Below, piece by piece: positions 55,278 to 64,000 of a stretch of DNA of 64,000 bases. Positions within the stretch are counted from its first letter, which is position 1, and every line of letters starts with the position of its first letter. This DNA comes from Pseudomonas azotoformans (GTDB lineage Bacteria > Pseudomonadota > Gammaproteobacteria > Pseudomonadales > Pseudomonadaceae): positions 4,836,001 through 4,900,000 of the forward strand of contig NZ_CP014546.1 in the NCBI RefSeq assembly GCF_001579805.1, written 5' to 3'. The notes beneath the pieces were generated by a model, which made no database searches, was not told the origin of the DNA, and saw only the letters and a program-made list of their open reading frames with translations. The translations under genes and the position numbers were made by a program.

Positions 55278-58200
55278 TCACCCCGAGGTGATTGAACCCG
55301 CCTGCTCTTGATACCCTTTGCGCAGTTTCTCCGTGATCAGCTTTTCCGCTTCACGCAAAGCACGTTCAGGGCTGTCGAGGGACTTGATCAGGGTCTGACC
55401 CTTGGTGCCGATACGGCCAAAATGCACCGTCACCTCGGCCTCTGCGACACCAATACGCCAGAACTTGTTTGAGTTGCCTTCACCGAAGGTGAACTCGCGC
55501 ATCAAGGGTGTCGCTTCAGCGGTGACAGGTGACTCAGCCTCGATCTCGACGCTTTCCTCTACCTGTTCCGGTTCTGGCAGCGCAGGGGCTTCCTCACCTC
55601 GCAGGAGCGATTCGATGCGATTGAGTACGTCCTCCGGATCGCGCAGCCAGTCATGGCTAAGCACGTCGATGATCTTCCAGCCGAAACTGCGCAGCACCGT
55701 CGGGCGGAAGATGTAGCGCTCACGCACGTCCGTGGCCGCTGCGGTGTCGCCGTCCAGCAGCACGCCGAGGCTGAAGTGTTCGCCGCTGGCGTCACTGATC
55801 GCCAGGTCACAGCGGAACTGCGAACGCCCGACATATTCCTGGACCGAATGCCCGCGTTTGCGCAACGCGGCGGCGAGGGCGCTGCGCAGGTGGTCCTTGG
55901 GCAGGCTGACGGCAAAGGATTGCTTGGCGCCTGGGTTGAGGTTGGCGAGGATGCCTTGGGAGCGCGGCGCATCCCCAGTGGCACTGGCCTGGGCAAACTG
56001 CAGGAACGCACGCAATGCAGCGGCACCATCGTTGTGGGTGTTGGTGATGGCCTCGGACTCAATGCTGGAGACGATCGCCATGCGCTTGCGGGCGCGACTG
56101 AAGATCACATTCAGGCGTTTTTCCCCGCCACGCTGATTGATCGGGCCGAAGTTCATCAACATCTTGCCGTTCGGCCCTGGCGCGTAGCAGATGCTCAGGA
56201 TGATCACATCACGCTCGTCCCCCTGGACGTTTTCCAGGTTCTTGACGAAAAGGCCATTGAATTGCCCGGCATCTTCACGCACATACTCGCGCTCAAGCCG
56301 TGTGGCAAAGGCCGAGTCGCTGCTGGCCAAGTCTTCCAACGCCTGCTCGATGGCGCCTTGCTGGGCCTCGGAAAACGCCACGATGCCCAGGCTCAGGCCG
56401 GTCTCGCGTTGCAGCAGTTCACGCACCAGGTTGGCGATATAGCGTGCTTCGGCCAGGTTGCTGCGGCTGAGATAGACACCGTCGCTCATCTTCAAGAAGC
56501 TGATCGGGCTTTCCAACAGCGTGTCGGCACCTTGGATCACGGCCTCGGTATCCGTGGAGTCCAGTGCGGCGTGGGCCGGGGCAGGGCGCTCGATACGACG
56601 GTCGGGAATGGTGATCAACCGCCCTTCATAGAACGCTGCGTTGGAGAAACTGATCAAGGCTTCGTGGCGGCTGCGGTAGTGCCACGCCAGCAGGGTCGCC
56701 GGCAGGTTACGCGCGGCTTGGCTGAGCAGGCTGTCGGCATCCAGGTTGATAGCGATCTGTTCGCCGTCCTCCATGGCAATCAGTTCGTTATCGTCCTGGT
56801 CGCCGGCACTGGAGAAGAAGTTGGTCGGTGGCAACTGCATCTCGTCACCCACCACAATCACCTGCTGCGCACGGCTCAGGGCCGGCACGGCTTCTTCGCT
56901 GGGTATCTGGCTGGCTTCGTCGAAAATCACCACGTCAAACAGGTCCGGCGTCAATGGCAGGGTGTCGGACACCGACAGCGGACTCATCAACCAGATGGGC
57001 TTGAGGTCGTTGATCACCCGGCCACTGTCACCACTGGCCATTTCACGAATGGAGCGATAGCGCATGGTCTTGCCCAGCTCATGCTCCAGTTCACGGCGAC
57101 CCTTGGCGTAGGCTTTCTTGAACTCGCGCGCCTGGGCGTCCAGTTGCGTCACCGACATCGCCGATTGCTTCACATGCTCCAGAAAACGCTGGTGCAGCGT
57201 CGCGCTGAGCACATGAGCGTTGCCTTTGAGCAGGTTGCTTTCTGCCTGGCTGACCTGGCGCGCGGCCAAACTCAAGGCCGGGCCATCGAAGCGGGCCAGC
57301 TGTGGGTTGGCGCGGTACAGGCGGGTCAGGTTTTCCTGGGCAATCAAGCCGTCCAGTGCACGTTGCGCCAAGGCGTACTGTTGCACGACCGCGAGGCAGA
57401 CAGGATTGGCCTGGTGCAGCTCATTGAGCAGGGGCAGGGTATCGGGCAGTTCGTCGAGTTCTTCACGCAGATCGCGCAGGTATTCCGCCAACTCGCCCAG
57501 GCTTGGCGCGAGGTCGAACACACAATGTTGCGCGACCAGCTCGGCCAGGCGCGCCAACGGCTGACGCAGGCTGGCTTCCTGGCGCACGCCGGGGAGGGCG
57601 TCCGGGTTACCCCGCAGGCTCTCGACCCACTGGCGCAACAGCGGTGATGCGCTGAGCTGCTGGAGCAGGGCTTGCAGGTTGTGCACGAACAGGTCGATGT
57701 CCGGGATGCCATAACGGCTTTGCAAGCGTTGCTGCTCGGCGTGTAACTCGGCCGTGGCGCGGTGCTCACCCGCCAGGTTGTCGAGCACACTGCGCAAACT
57801 CGGGCGAATCGCGTGCTGGCTGAAGTCGTAGCGTCGTTGCAATTCACCGCGCAGCCGCCACCAGGAGGGTTGCAGCCAACGCAGCGGCGAGCTTTCCAAC
57901 CGCTGTACCAGCTCAAGGGCCGCCTGGGTGTCTTGCGGCGCCAGTTTTTCACGCCAGTGGTGGGTGGATTCGCGGGCGTTGTGTTGCTGTACAGCCAGTG
58001 CCTGCAACGCCGCCTGTTCCGCATGCAGCGCTTGAGAGCCTGATGAGCCAGGCTCTAGCAGATCGAGGTGCGCGGCCAGGTTGGCGCTGGTCAGTTGCTC
58101 GGCGGCCTGGGTCAGTACGCACGCATCTGCCAGGCGAGTATTCCCGGACAGTAGGCTCGACGATGACTCCAGAAACAGTTCGACACTGTCCATCAACCCA

Positions 58201-60734
58201 CTGGCTTCATCCAGGAATGCCTTGAGTTGACCATACGCATGTTCATGGGTAATCAGGCTTGAGGCCAAGCGGCTGAAAGGATGCCGTGCAAAGCTGTCAA
58301 GGCCGAAACGTTCTTTGATCGCCTGATACACGCGGCCGGTCAGCTCGCTTTGGGCCTGCCAATGACGCCATTCGGGCAGACGCTCCAAGGCTTCGGGTGG
58401 TAGCTTGGCAACCACGGGCGGCAGCTCGATCAGATGACGCACCAGCTCGCGTACCGAGCATGCCAAGGACTCCGGCACGCCCGTCATGGCCTGTTCAAAA
58501 CGCTCGATCAAGCCCAGCTGTTGGCTCAGGCCGGCCAGTAAGGTGTCGCGCTGCGCTTGCAACTGCGGCGACTGCGCATCGCCGGCGATCCAACGCTCAT
58601 AGCACTCGCGCAGGTTACCCACGAAGGCTTTCTTATCGGTCTGGGAGTCATGGATCAGGCAGCACAAGTCGCCCAGTTCACTTTGTTGCAGGCGATGGAA
58701 TACCACGTCCAGTGCCGCACGTTTCTCGCAGACAAACAGCACTCGCAGGCCGCGACCGGCATAGTCCGCGATCAGGTTGGTGATGGTCTGGGATTTACCC
58801 GTGCCCGGCGGCCCCTGAATAATGAAGTTGCGTCCGGTGCGGGCCAGGCTGACGGCAGCATTTTGTGTCGCATCGCCGGCCACCACGTTCCACTGTTCCG
58901 GGAGTGGGATAGGGTCGGGGGCCTGGACCTCGACATCGCGAGGCTCGATGGAGAACATCCGGTCAAACGCTTCGTTCTGCGCCGGCTCGTCGATCAACTG
59001 CGCATAGTCACGCACCAGCGACATCTTGCGATAGTTGAAGTTGGCCAGGGTCACCTGGGTCAGGTCGATGTCCCAGGCGTAGCGATGCCCCTGGTTCTCG
59101 GGCAGGGCGAAGGTGCTGTTTTCGGCGCTGCTCGCAACCATCTGAGGATGTTGATTGCGCAGCACAGGTTTGGCGCCTACGGCCAGGCGCAGCGGCAACT
59201 CACTGGGCAGGACCTTCTGCTGGAACCATTGCAGGCCCAGCGGACGGAAATCTTCGCGGTCGTAGCTGAAATCCGGTTTCACCAAAGGCGTCGACAGGCG
59301 CTGGCGGGCACGACGGCGTTGGAAGTGGTGCAGATGCTGCACGGCCTTCTGGTGGATCAGCTCGATTTGCGGTTTGCTTTGCAGGCGTAACTCGACGCCG
59401 GGTTCGGTCAGTTTGATCTGGCGCGCAATATCGGCGTGGATGTCTTCCAGCGAAGTCTTTTGCAGGTCGACGGTTTCCGGCAACTGGATATCGTAGAGCT
59501 GACGCAGTTGATGGCGCAGGACCGGGTTGAATTCGGCCTCGGTTTCGTCGCACTGCAACACGAACTGGTCACGCACGCCTTTTTTGCGACTCAACTCCAC
59601 TGGAAGCCACAGCAGCGGGGTGACGATGCGTTCTTCCGGCGTGTCCTTGAGGTTGTGCCAGCGCATGAAGGCCACCACCAGGCGCAGGTTGCTGAAGCCG
59701 AACTCGGCACGGTCGCGGCGGGTTTCCTGAATGATGCGCTCCAGCGACGCCTGCAACCAAGTCTGGTCTTCAAAGCGCAGCCACTGTTGCAGGCCAACGG
59801 GCTTGCCGCTCAGCACTTGTTCGGAAAACCCGCCGAAGGTCGGCTGCCAGGTGCACAGCGCTTCAGGCCGGATGCTTTCAATGCGCATCACTAACGGCAC
59901 GCTGGCCACGGTCAGATTGACATTGGCCTGGGTCGGCCGGAAATACAGCAAGCGATTGCGCCGCGATAGGTCAAACAAGCGGTTGCGCAGATGTTCCAGC
60001 ACCACCGTACGCCGCGATGCCGGGCCTTCAGCCTGGGCCAGCACACGCTCGACATCCAAGCTGGCCGGCTGTTCGCGCCAGGACTCCAGGCGCCGCGCCA
60101 GCGAGCCCACATCCGTGGCACGTTCGTGGCGGTTGAGCTCCGTCATCTCGACGATCAGGTTGGCCAGCACCGGGTTGAGCCGGCCATTGAGCTGGAACAG
60201 ATTGCGCCGGTGCCGGGCAAACGTCTTGACGTCATTGATATCGGCAAAATCCAACCCGCACGCCAGGCACGCCAGCAACTGGCCGAGCTGGAATATGTCG
60301 GTGATCTCATCGTGGTGCCCGAGGCGATGCTCCCAACTGTGCAGGTCCGGAAGGAACACCGGGTGGTCGATGGCCTGATGCAGGTCCTCCTGGACCTGCA
60401 GGTCGGTAATGGCCACGCCGCTTTCCGAATCCCGGGTCAGGCGGACTTTGCCGACGACGTTCAGAGCCGATTCCGGATTGGGCTGCACTTGCTTGATCGC
60501 ATCCAGCGCCAGCCGTGGAGGCACGCCTTCAGGGTTACGCAGTTGCAGCGTGCGTTCCGGCCCTTGCAGCACATCGAGATAACCGAGCTGGGCGACACGT
60601 CCCAGTTCGTGCAGCTGTGCCACCTGACGCAGCAGTGGCAGCGCCAGGAACAATACATCGTCGATGGGCACGGCGGCGCCATCGTGGCTCTGCAGCAATT
60701 GAGTGAACGTGACGGGTTGGATTACTGGGTCCAT
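55278..60734 (-). CDS. DUF4011-type SF1 helicase with nuclease-like and WGR domains
   Basis: An 1818-residue protein. Residues about 1-225 resemble the C-lobe of a protein kinase without catalytic residues (AQLHELGRVAQLGYLDVLQ, then DEITDIFQLGQLLACLACGL). About 240-480 is a DUF4011-type region (LEHLRNRLFDLSRRNRLLYF). The SF1/COG1112 helicase follows: Walker A GPPGTGKSQT near 640, a long coiled insertion, DEAS Walker B near 1270 with VVGDEMQLPPTNFF, and ALNVIFSRARKRM-like motif VI near 1545. About 1610-1700 is a Vsr/MTES_1575-like nuclease fold (CDLAISD, LLDGDTAAATDVRERYI, GWKIIDVLSHDW). A WGR domain ends it (about 1742-1805). It starts inside the upstream peptidase gene (13-bp overlap), so the two are coupled. 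Likely phage defence or nucleic-acid quality control. Confidence 0.85.
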   Translation of the reverse strand: MDPVIQPVTFTQLLQSHDGAAVPIDDVLFLALPLLRQVAQLHELGRVAQLGYLDVLQGPERTLQLRNPEGVPPRLALDAIKQVQPNPESALNVVGKVRLTRDSESGVAITDLQVQEDLHQAIDHPVFLPDLHSWEHRLGHHDEITDIFQLGQLLACLACGLDFADINDVKTFARHRRNLFQLNGRLNPVLANLIVEMTELNRHERATDVGSLARRLESWREQPASLDVERVLAQAEGPASRRTVVLEHLRNRLFDLSRRNRLLYFRPTQANVNLTVASVPLVMRIESIRPEALCTWQPTFGGFSEQVLSGKPVGLQQWLRFEDQTWLQASLERIIQETRRDRAEFGFSNLRLVVAFMRWHNLKDTPEERIVTPLLWLPVELSRKKGVRDQFVLQCDETEAEFNPVLRHQLRQLYDIQLPETVDLQKTSLEDIHADIARQIKLTEPGVELRLQSKPQIELIHQKAVQHLHHFQRRRARQRLSTPLVKPDFSYDREDFRPLGLQWFQQKVLPSELPLRLAVGAKPVLRNQHPQMVASSAENSTFALPENQGHRYAWDIDLTQVTLANFNYRKMSLVRDYAQLIDEPAQNEAFDRMFSIEPRDVEVQAPDPIPLPEQWNVVAGDATQNAAVSLARTGRNFIIQGPPGTGKSQTITNLIADYAGRGLRVLFVCEKRAALDVVFHRLQQSELGDLCCLIHDSQTDKKAFVGNLRECYERWIAGDAQSPQLQAQRDTLLAGLSQQLGLIERFEQAMTGVPESLACSVRELVRHLIELPPVVAKLPPEALERLPEWRHWQAQSELTGRVYQAIKERFGLDSFARHPFSRLASSLITHEHAYGQLKAFLDEASGLMDSVELFLESSSSLLSGNTRLADACVLTQAAEQLTSANLAAHLDLLEPGSSGSQALHAEQAALQALAVQQHNARESTHHWREKLAPQDTQAALELVQRLESSPLRWLQPSWWRLRGELQRRYDFSQHAIRPSLRSVLDNLAGEHRATAELHAEQQRLQSRYGIPDIDLFVHNLQALLQQLSASPLLRQWVESLRGNPDALPGVRQEASLRQPLARLAELVAQHCVFDLAPSLGELAEYLRDLREELDELPDTLPLLNELHQANPVCLAVVQQYALAQRALDGLIAQENLTRLYRANPQLARFDGPALSLAARQVSQAESNLLKGNAHVLSATLHQRFLEHVKQSAMSVTQLDAQAREFKKAYAKGRRELEHELGKTMRYRSIREMASGDSGRVINDLKPIWLMSPLSVSDTLPLTPDLFDVVIFDEASQIPSEEAVPALSRAQQVIVVGDEMQLPPTNFFSSAGDQDDNELIAMEDGEQIAINLDADSLLSQAARNLPATLLAWHYRSRHEALISFSNAAFYEGRLITIPDRRIERPAPAHAALDSTDTEAVIQGADTLLESPISFLKMSDGVYLSRSNLAEARYIANLVRELLQRETGLSLGIVAFSEAQQGAIEQALEDLASSDSAFATRLEREYVREDAGQFNGLFVKNLENVQGDERDVIILSICYAPGPNGKMLMNFGPINQRGGEKRLNVIFSRARKRMAIVSSIESEAITNTHNDGAAALRAFLQFAQASATGDAPRSQGILANLNPGAKQSFAVSLPKDHLRSALAAALRKRGHSVQEYVGRSQFRCDLAISDASGEHFSLGVLLDGDTAAATDVRERYIFRPTVLRSFGWKIIDVLSHDWLRDPEDVLNRIESLLRGEEAPALPEPEQVEESVEIEAESPVTAEATPLMREFTFGEGNSNKFWRIGVAEAEVTVHFGRIGTKGQTLIKSLDSPERALREAEKLITEKLRKGYQEQAGSITSG

Positions 60735-61924
60735 GTGTCGACCTCCGCTTTGAGCGCGCGAACGAGCGGGTCGAGCTCACGTTTGGGTAGTTTGATATCG
60801 CGCTTGAGCACGCTGATAAAGTCATCGGCGCTGCCGAGTTTCTTCGCGGTGCGCGCGGCATGCAGCAGAGCCTCGTCCCGCAAGTCGCGGTCCACCAGGC
60901 TCAGGTCGAGCATGATGAAGTGCAGGTATTCATGGATGCTGGTGTCGATGCGCTCGGAATTCAACGTCGTCAGGTCGAGCGGCGTTTCGTTGTCTTTCCA
61001 GTCCGGGAAAAATCCACGTACCTGATTGAGCACAACCTCGGATTGCAACAGCGGGGAGCCGATGAAATGGGCCATAAAGCCGCGGGTGAGGGTGGTCAAC
61101 TCGACCTGGTCGGTCACATCCAGGCGATTGAGCGACAAGGGCCCGCGCAACCGGCGATCCAGCCAGTTATCCGTCTGCGGGAGTTGCTGCCACCAGCTGT
61201 CCACCGCCTGGGAGCGCAAAAACGTCTCCGGATGGGAGACGCCCTGGGACAGCTGGGCATCCTTACCATCCAGCTCGCGGGCCTGCTTCAAGTAACTGGC
61301 CGCATCGACGCTGACGATGCCGGTGTGAATCTTGACCAGCGAGGTAATCGACGCCTCTGACCCGTTGGCCACCAGTGCTGCGCCGCGGTCGGCATAGATT
61401 TCGGTGTGCAGGCTGTACAGACGTGCAGTCTGTTCCAGGCTGGGCGGCGTATTCACGTCGGCCATGGCGTGATTGAGAATCCGCTCGGCGGTGAGAAAGT
61501 CACCACCGTGCTCCGACCACAGCCGGTAATGAGCCAGCTCATGCCCGAGCAATGCCAGCAGTTCCTGGGCGTCGAGACGCTCAAGAATCGGCCCATAAAA
61601 CACCACATGCACTTCTTCGGCCAAGTAATACAGGCTCGCGTTCATCGCGCCGTCGCCAGCTTGGTAAAGGGTGGCGGGTGCCTTGATCTGCAAACACTGC
61701 AATGCGGTTTCACAGGCCTGATAAGCCTGCGGATGGGTCTCGGGGCTCAAGCGATAAGTGTCACGCAGCAATTGCGCACGTACATCCTGGGCGTGTTCCT
61801 GCTGAACGCCCAAGGACGAGGCCCATTCCCACACGGCAGGTTCATGGGTTTTCAGGTAGTCGACCACACGCTGGTGGTATGGCAATGGCGTCAGGCTGCT
61901 GATATCCAGCGCAGGGGTACTCAT
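60722..61924 (-). CDS. M48-like metallopeptidase coupled to the helicase
   Basis: A 400-residue protein with a zinc-protease motif HELAH at 128-132 (LLALLGHELAHYRLW) and the third ligand Glu 175 in HTEIYADRGAALV, the arrangement of M48 peptidases. No membrane segment or signal peptide is seen, so unlike HtpX it is cytoplasmic. The C-terminal half (about 240-400) is helical and unrecognised. ATG 61924 was chosen over an in-frame start 39 bases upstream by position of AAGGA. Its stop overlaps the helicase start. Pairing a soluble protease with a large helicase suggests an effector that cleaves host or phage protein after the helicase senses infection; that role is inference. Confidence 0.85.
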   Translation of the reverse strand: MSTPALDISSLTPLPYHQRVVDYLKTHEPAVWEWASSLGVQQEHAQDVRAQLLRDTYRLSPETHPQAYQACETALQCLQIKAPATLYQAGDGAMNASLYYLAEEVHVVFYGPILERLDAQELLALLGHELAHYRLWSEHGGDFLTAERILNHAMADVNTPPSLEQTARLYSLHTEIYADRGAALVANGSEASITSLVKIHTGIVSVDAASYLKQARELDGKDAQLSQGVSHPETFLRSQAVDSWWQQLPQTDNWLDRRLRGPLSLNRLDVTDQVELTTLTRGFMAHFIGSPLLQSEVVLNQVRGFFPDWKDNETPLDLTTLNSERIDTSIHEYLHFIMLDLSLVDRDLRDEALLHAARTAKKLGSADDFISVLKRDIKLPKRELDPLVRALKAEVDTWTQ

Positions 61925-62224
61925 CGTATTCAAACGTCCTTGAGAGGATACGGCTCCATACACTGCGTGGGCAGCAGAGACTGGGTTGGTATCCCGGTAT
62001 CAGTGATCGGCAATAAACGCGGAGCATACCTAGGGGTGGGGGAAATTACTTGTGAAAGTGCATTGAGGGGACAGGGATCAATGTAGCGACCTTTCCTGTA
62101 ATTCCACCGGCCTAGACTGATGTATCGGGTGGTGGCGACAGGTTGGGGGAGGGGACGAGTGGGGTATTGTTGGAATATCATGGCGCATGGCCATTGCCGC
62201 CTACCCACCATAAGGATATGTCCG
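61925..62224. other. Divergent promoter region of the defence genes
   Basis: About 300 bases separate the peptidase and GmrSD-like starts and must hold both promoters. I find no clear -35/-10 pair or palindrome. A G-rich stretch on the plus strand lies near 62145-62165. Confidence 0.4.
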
Positions 62225-63916
62225 TTGCAATCGTCCCTGAACCTCCAGAGCCTATTAGCTGACAAGCAAGTCATCGTTCCCGACTATCAACGCGCCTACG
62301 CTTGGGAAACGCCTTCAGACAGTAGCCGGTCTTCGCAGGTCGACGTGTTTCTTGCTGACCTTGAACGCCATCAACTCAGCCATAGCTGTTCGCCCTATTA
62401 CTTAGGGCATTTCCTTTTCGAGCGCACTGACGACAAGCTCCACATTATCGACGGTCAACAACGGCTAACGACCATTACCCTTTTTCTTCAAGCATTGTTC
62501 ACTCAGTTGCGCAGCCTTCGTGAACTGAACGACGATGAAAAACGCTGCTTTTCCGACCTGATCCGTTGTGGACATATGCTACGTTTCCAAACGGTTAACT
62601 ATGATCGTCAGTTGATGAACGCCGTAGTACACGGTGGAGAAAAGGTTGATGTTAGCGGGCTGGAAACCAAATCGGCTCAGCGTATTCTGCGTGCCTTCAA
62701 TTATTTTACTGAGCAACTGCGTCACCAGCCAGAAGCCTGGCTGGTGACGATGCTCAGAGTGTTGTCTCAAGCCCGTTGCACGGCACATATCGTGCGAGAC
62801 AGGGCAGAGGCCATTCAGATGTTTATTTTCCAGAACAACCGGGGGAAACGCCCTTCGAATCTCGAGGTCACCAAGGCACAATTTATGTATGCAGTTCATC
62901 TGCGCGCAGAGGATGAACATCTCCGAGAAAACATGATTGAGGACATCAACACTCGCTTCGGGCGTATCTACAAGTCCATCGCATCTATCGGCTATCGGAT
63001 TGATGAAGACGATATTCTGCTTTATACCTTGCGGGTCTACCGCAATTCGCTCTGGGAAAGCACCCCACTTGAAATGATTGAGCAGGCGTTGGTCGGCGAC
63101 GAACCGCTAACCTTCATCCAGAAGTTTGTACAGTTACTGGAGTCGAGTTTTATTTACCTGTCAGTTTTTTTCGGCAAAGACGAGAAGGCTCATTTCGCGA
63201 TTCACTCCCTGGTCAGCCTCGGTTCGTTGGCGATCGCGCTGCCATTCATCATCAAGGCATATCGCCAAGTCATGCCTATAACAGACATTACCGCATTGTG
63301 CTCGGCTTTCGAGAGTCTGTTATTACGACATCGTCTGATAGGCAGCCGCGCAGATCTGACATCACGACTCAACGATGTCTTCGAACTATTTTGTGAACAG
63401 GATGCGGATATCCAGCCGTTGCTGAAGCGTATCGCGTATTTGAAAACGGTGGAAAGAGGCTGGTGGGCATACTGGAATGACATGAAACTTGAAGAGGCGC
63501 TACACGGTGAAATCAGCCATGCCACTGCCCGGCATTTGCTGTGGAAGTATGAAGTTTATCTGGGAGGAAATGGTCAGCGTGGTTACCGCCCGCATCGCTT
63601 CGACCGTATAGATAGACCGGAATTAGAGCATATCGCTCCACGCAGTGAACCAGTTTGCACGCCTCATGGTTACGGAGAATATAGTGAAGACTTCAAAAGC
63701 GGATATCTGAATTGTCTGGGTAACTATTTGTTATTGTCGAAATCGCATAATTGTGCAGTAGGCAAAATCGCCTTTGCAAGCAAGTTGGCGACCTATAACC
63801 ACAGTGCTCAACAGCGCGAGATATTGGCATTCTTGACCGAAGACAGATTATGGGGGATGGATGCCATTGATAAGCGTCATGAGCGGATTGTTCGGGTGCT
63901 GATGGCTCAACTGTAA
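62225..63916 (+). CDS. GmrSD-type DUF262-DUF1524 nuclease
   Basis: A protein of about 563 residues with the layout of a fused GmrS-GmrD type IV restriction enzyme. The DUF262 part has SLLADKQVIVPDYQRAYAWE and the DGQQRLTT motif near residue 76, a ParB/Srx-like nucleotide-binding site; FQNNRGKRPSNLEVTKA is also typical. The DUF1524 part has the His-Me finger nuclease motif LEHIAPRSEP near 468 and YLNCLGNYLLLSKSHN, GKIAFASK after it. Such enzymes cut modified phage DNA. I prefer TTG 62225, with AAGGAT seven bases before it; ATG 62180 would add 15 residues of unlikely sequence. It is divergent from the helicase-peptidase pair. Confidence 0.88.
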   Translation: MQSSLNLQSLLADKQVIVPDYQRAYAWETPSDSSRSSQVDVFLADLERHQLSHSCSPYYLGHFLFERTDDKLHIIDGQQRLTTITLFLQALFTQLRSLRELNDDEKRCFSDLIRCGHMLRFQTVNYDRQLMNAVVHGGEKVDVSGLETKSAQRILRAFNYFTEQLRHQPEAWLVTMLRVLSQARCTAHIVRDRAEAIQMFIFQNNRGKRPSNLEVTKAQFMYAVHLRAEDEHLRENMIEDINTRFGRIYKSIASIGYRIDEDDILLYTLRVYRNSLWESTPLEMIEQALVGDEPLTFIQKFVQLLESSFIYLSVFFGKDEKAHFAIHSLVSLGSLAIALPFIIKAYRQVMPITDITALCSAFESLLLRHRLIGSRADLTSRLNDVFELFCEQDADIQPLLKRIAYLKTVERGWWAYWNDMKLEEALHGEISHATARHLLWKYEVYLGGNGQRGYRPHRFDRIDRPELEHIAPRSEPVCTPHGYGEYSEDFKSGYLNCLGNYLLLSKSHNCAVGKIAFASKLATYNHSAQQREILAFLTEDRLWGMDAIDKRHERIVRVLMAQL

Positions 63917-63989
63917 CCCTGTAGCGCAGGACGGAATGTAAGAGCCTGCATTAAGTGCTTCGACTGCTGATCACCCTTAGAGGAATCCC

Positions 63990-64000
63990 ATGCTAGCTCG
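63990..64000 (+). CDS. Possible start of the next gene, cut by the window
   Basis: ATG 63990 follows AGAGGA at good spacing and opens a frame (MLA...) that runs off the window. Too little is present to identify it. Confidence 0.35.

Noticed and set aside
55653..57647. Open frame of 664 codons on the plus strand
   Set aside because: It is antisense to the helicase gene, has no family motifs and reflects GC-rich codon bias of the real gene.

Overview
The window looks like chromosomal DNA of a Pseudomonas species of the P. fluorescens complex. The evidence is an OprD-family porin, an AruH-like aminotransferase, a HrpK/NolX-like protein, a REP doublet of the GTGAGCGGGCTTGCC type, many LysR regulators in tight divergent pairs, and dense GC-rich coding. 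This is inferred from gene content; no alignment was run. No rRNA, tRNA, CRISPR array, insertion sequence or phage gene was seen.

Layout. 0-6 kb: epoxide-hydrolase-like protein, then an OmpR/EnvZ-type two-component pair divergent from msrB-dipZ-msrA, an envelope methionine-sulfoxide repair operon. 6-10.5 kb: SnoaL-like protein, an Alpha-E gene (frameshifted) with its circularly permuted ATP-grasp partner, a REPIN, a membrane protein and two very small charged proteins. 10.5-13.3 kb: LysR/aldo-keto reductase pair and a CDP-diacylglycerol diphosphatase. 13.4-20.4 kb: an amino-acid system made of an aminotransferase fused to an ABC ATPase, a binding protein, two permeases, a DMT exporter, a TetR regulator and an AstE/aspartoacylase-like hydrolase; the same TGAAC-N4-GTTCA palindrome lies before both transcription units. 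20.3-27.5 kb: AraC/hydrolase pair, HAD and class II aldolase genes with LysR, and a PAS histidine kinase/REC/REC-EAL cluster. 27.7-33.8 kb: a pentose/polyol-type ABC operon with LacI regulator and xylulokinase, with three LacI-type palindromes upstream and a REP-derived 18-bp tandem repeat after it. 33.8-43.9 kb: NmrA-like protein, Lrp/DMT pair, RlhA-like U32 protein, RidA, a frameshifted extra FabF with HxlR, OprD porin, a possible small RNA, LysR and SDR. 44-54.9 kb: an orphan HrpK-like protein with a 100-residue duplication, D-cysteine-desulfhydrase-like enzyme, LysR genes, a frameshifted FtsI-like penicillin-binding protein with a peptidoglycan-binding partner, an alpha/beta hydrolase, an oxaloacetate-decarboxylase-family protein and a dTMP-kinase-like P-loop protein. 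55-64 kb: a probable defence island, with an 1818-residue COG1112-type helicase translationally coupled to an M48-like metallopeptidase, divergent from a fused GmrSD-type (DUF262-DUF1524) nuclease.

Two points deserve attention first. The helicase-metallopeptidase pair is the best candidate for an undescribed (probably anti-phage) system: it combines a kinase-like N-terminal region, DUF4011, a split SF1 helicase, a degenerate Vsr-like nuclease fold and a WGR domain with a HExxH protease. Second, all three broken genes (Alpha-E, fabF-like, ftsI-like) are broken by one extra base in the same context, CCGGCC read as CCGGCCC. That points to a systematic sequencing error, or less likely a mutational hotspot, rather than to independent gene decay.
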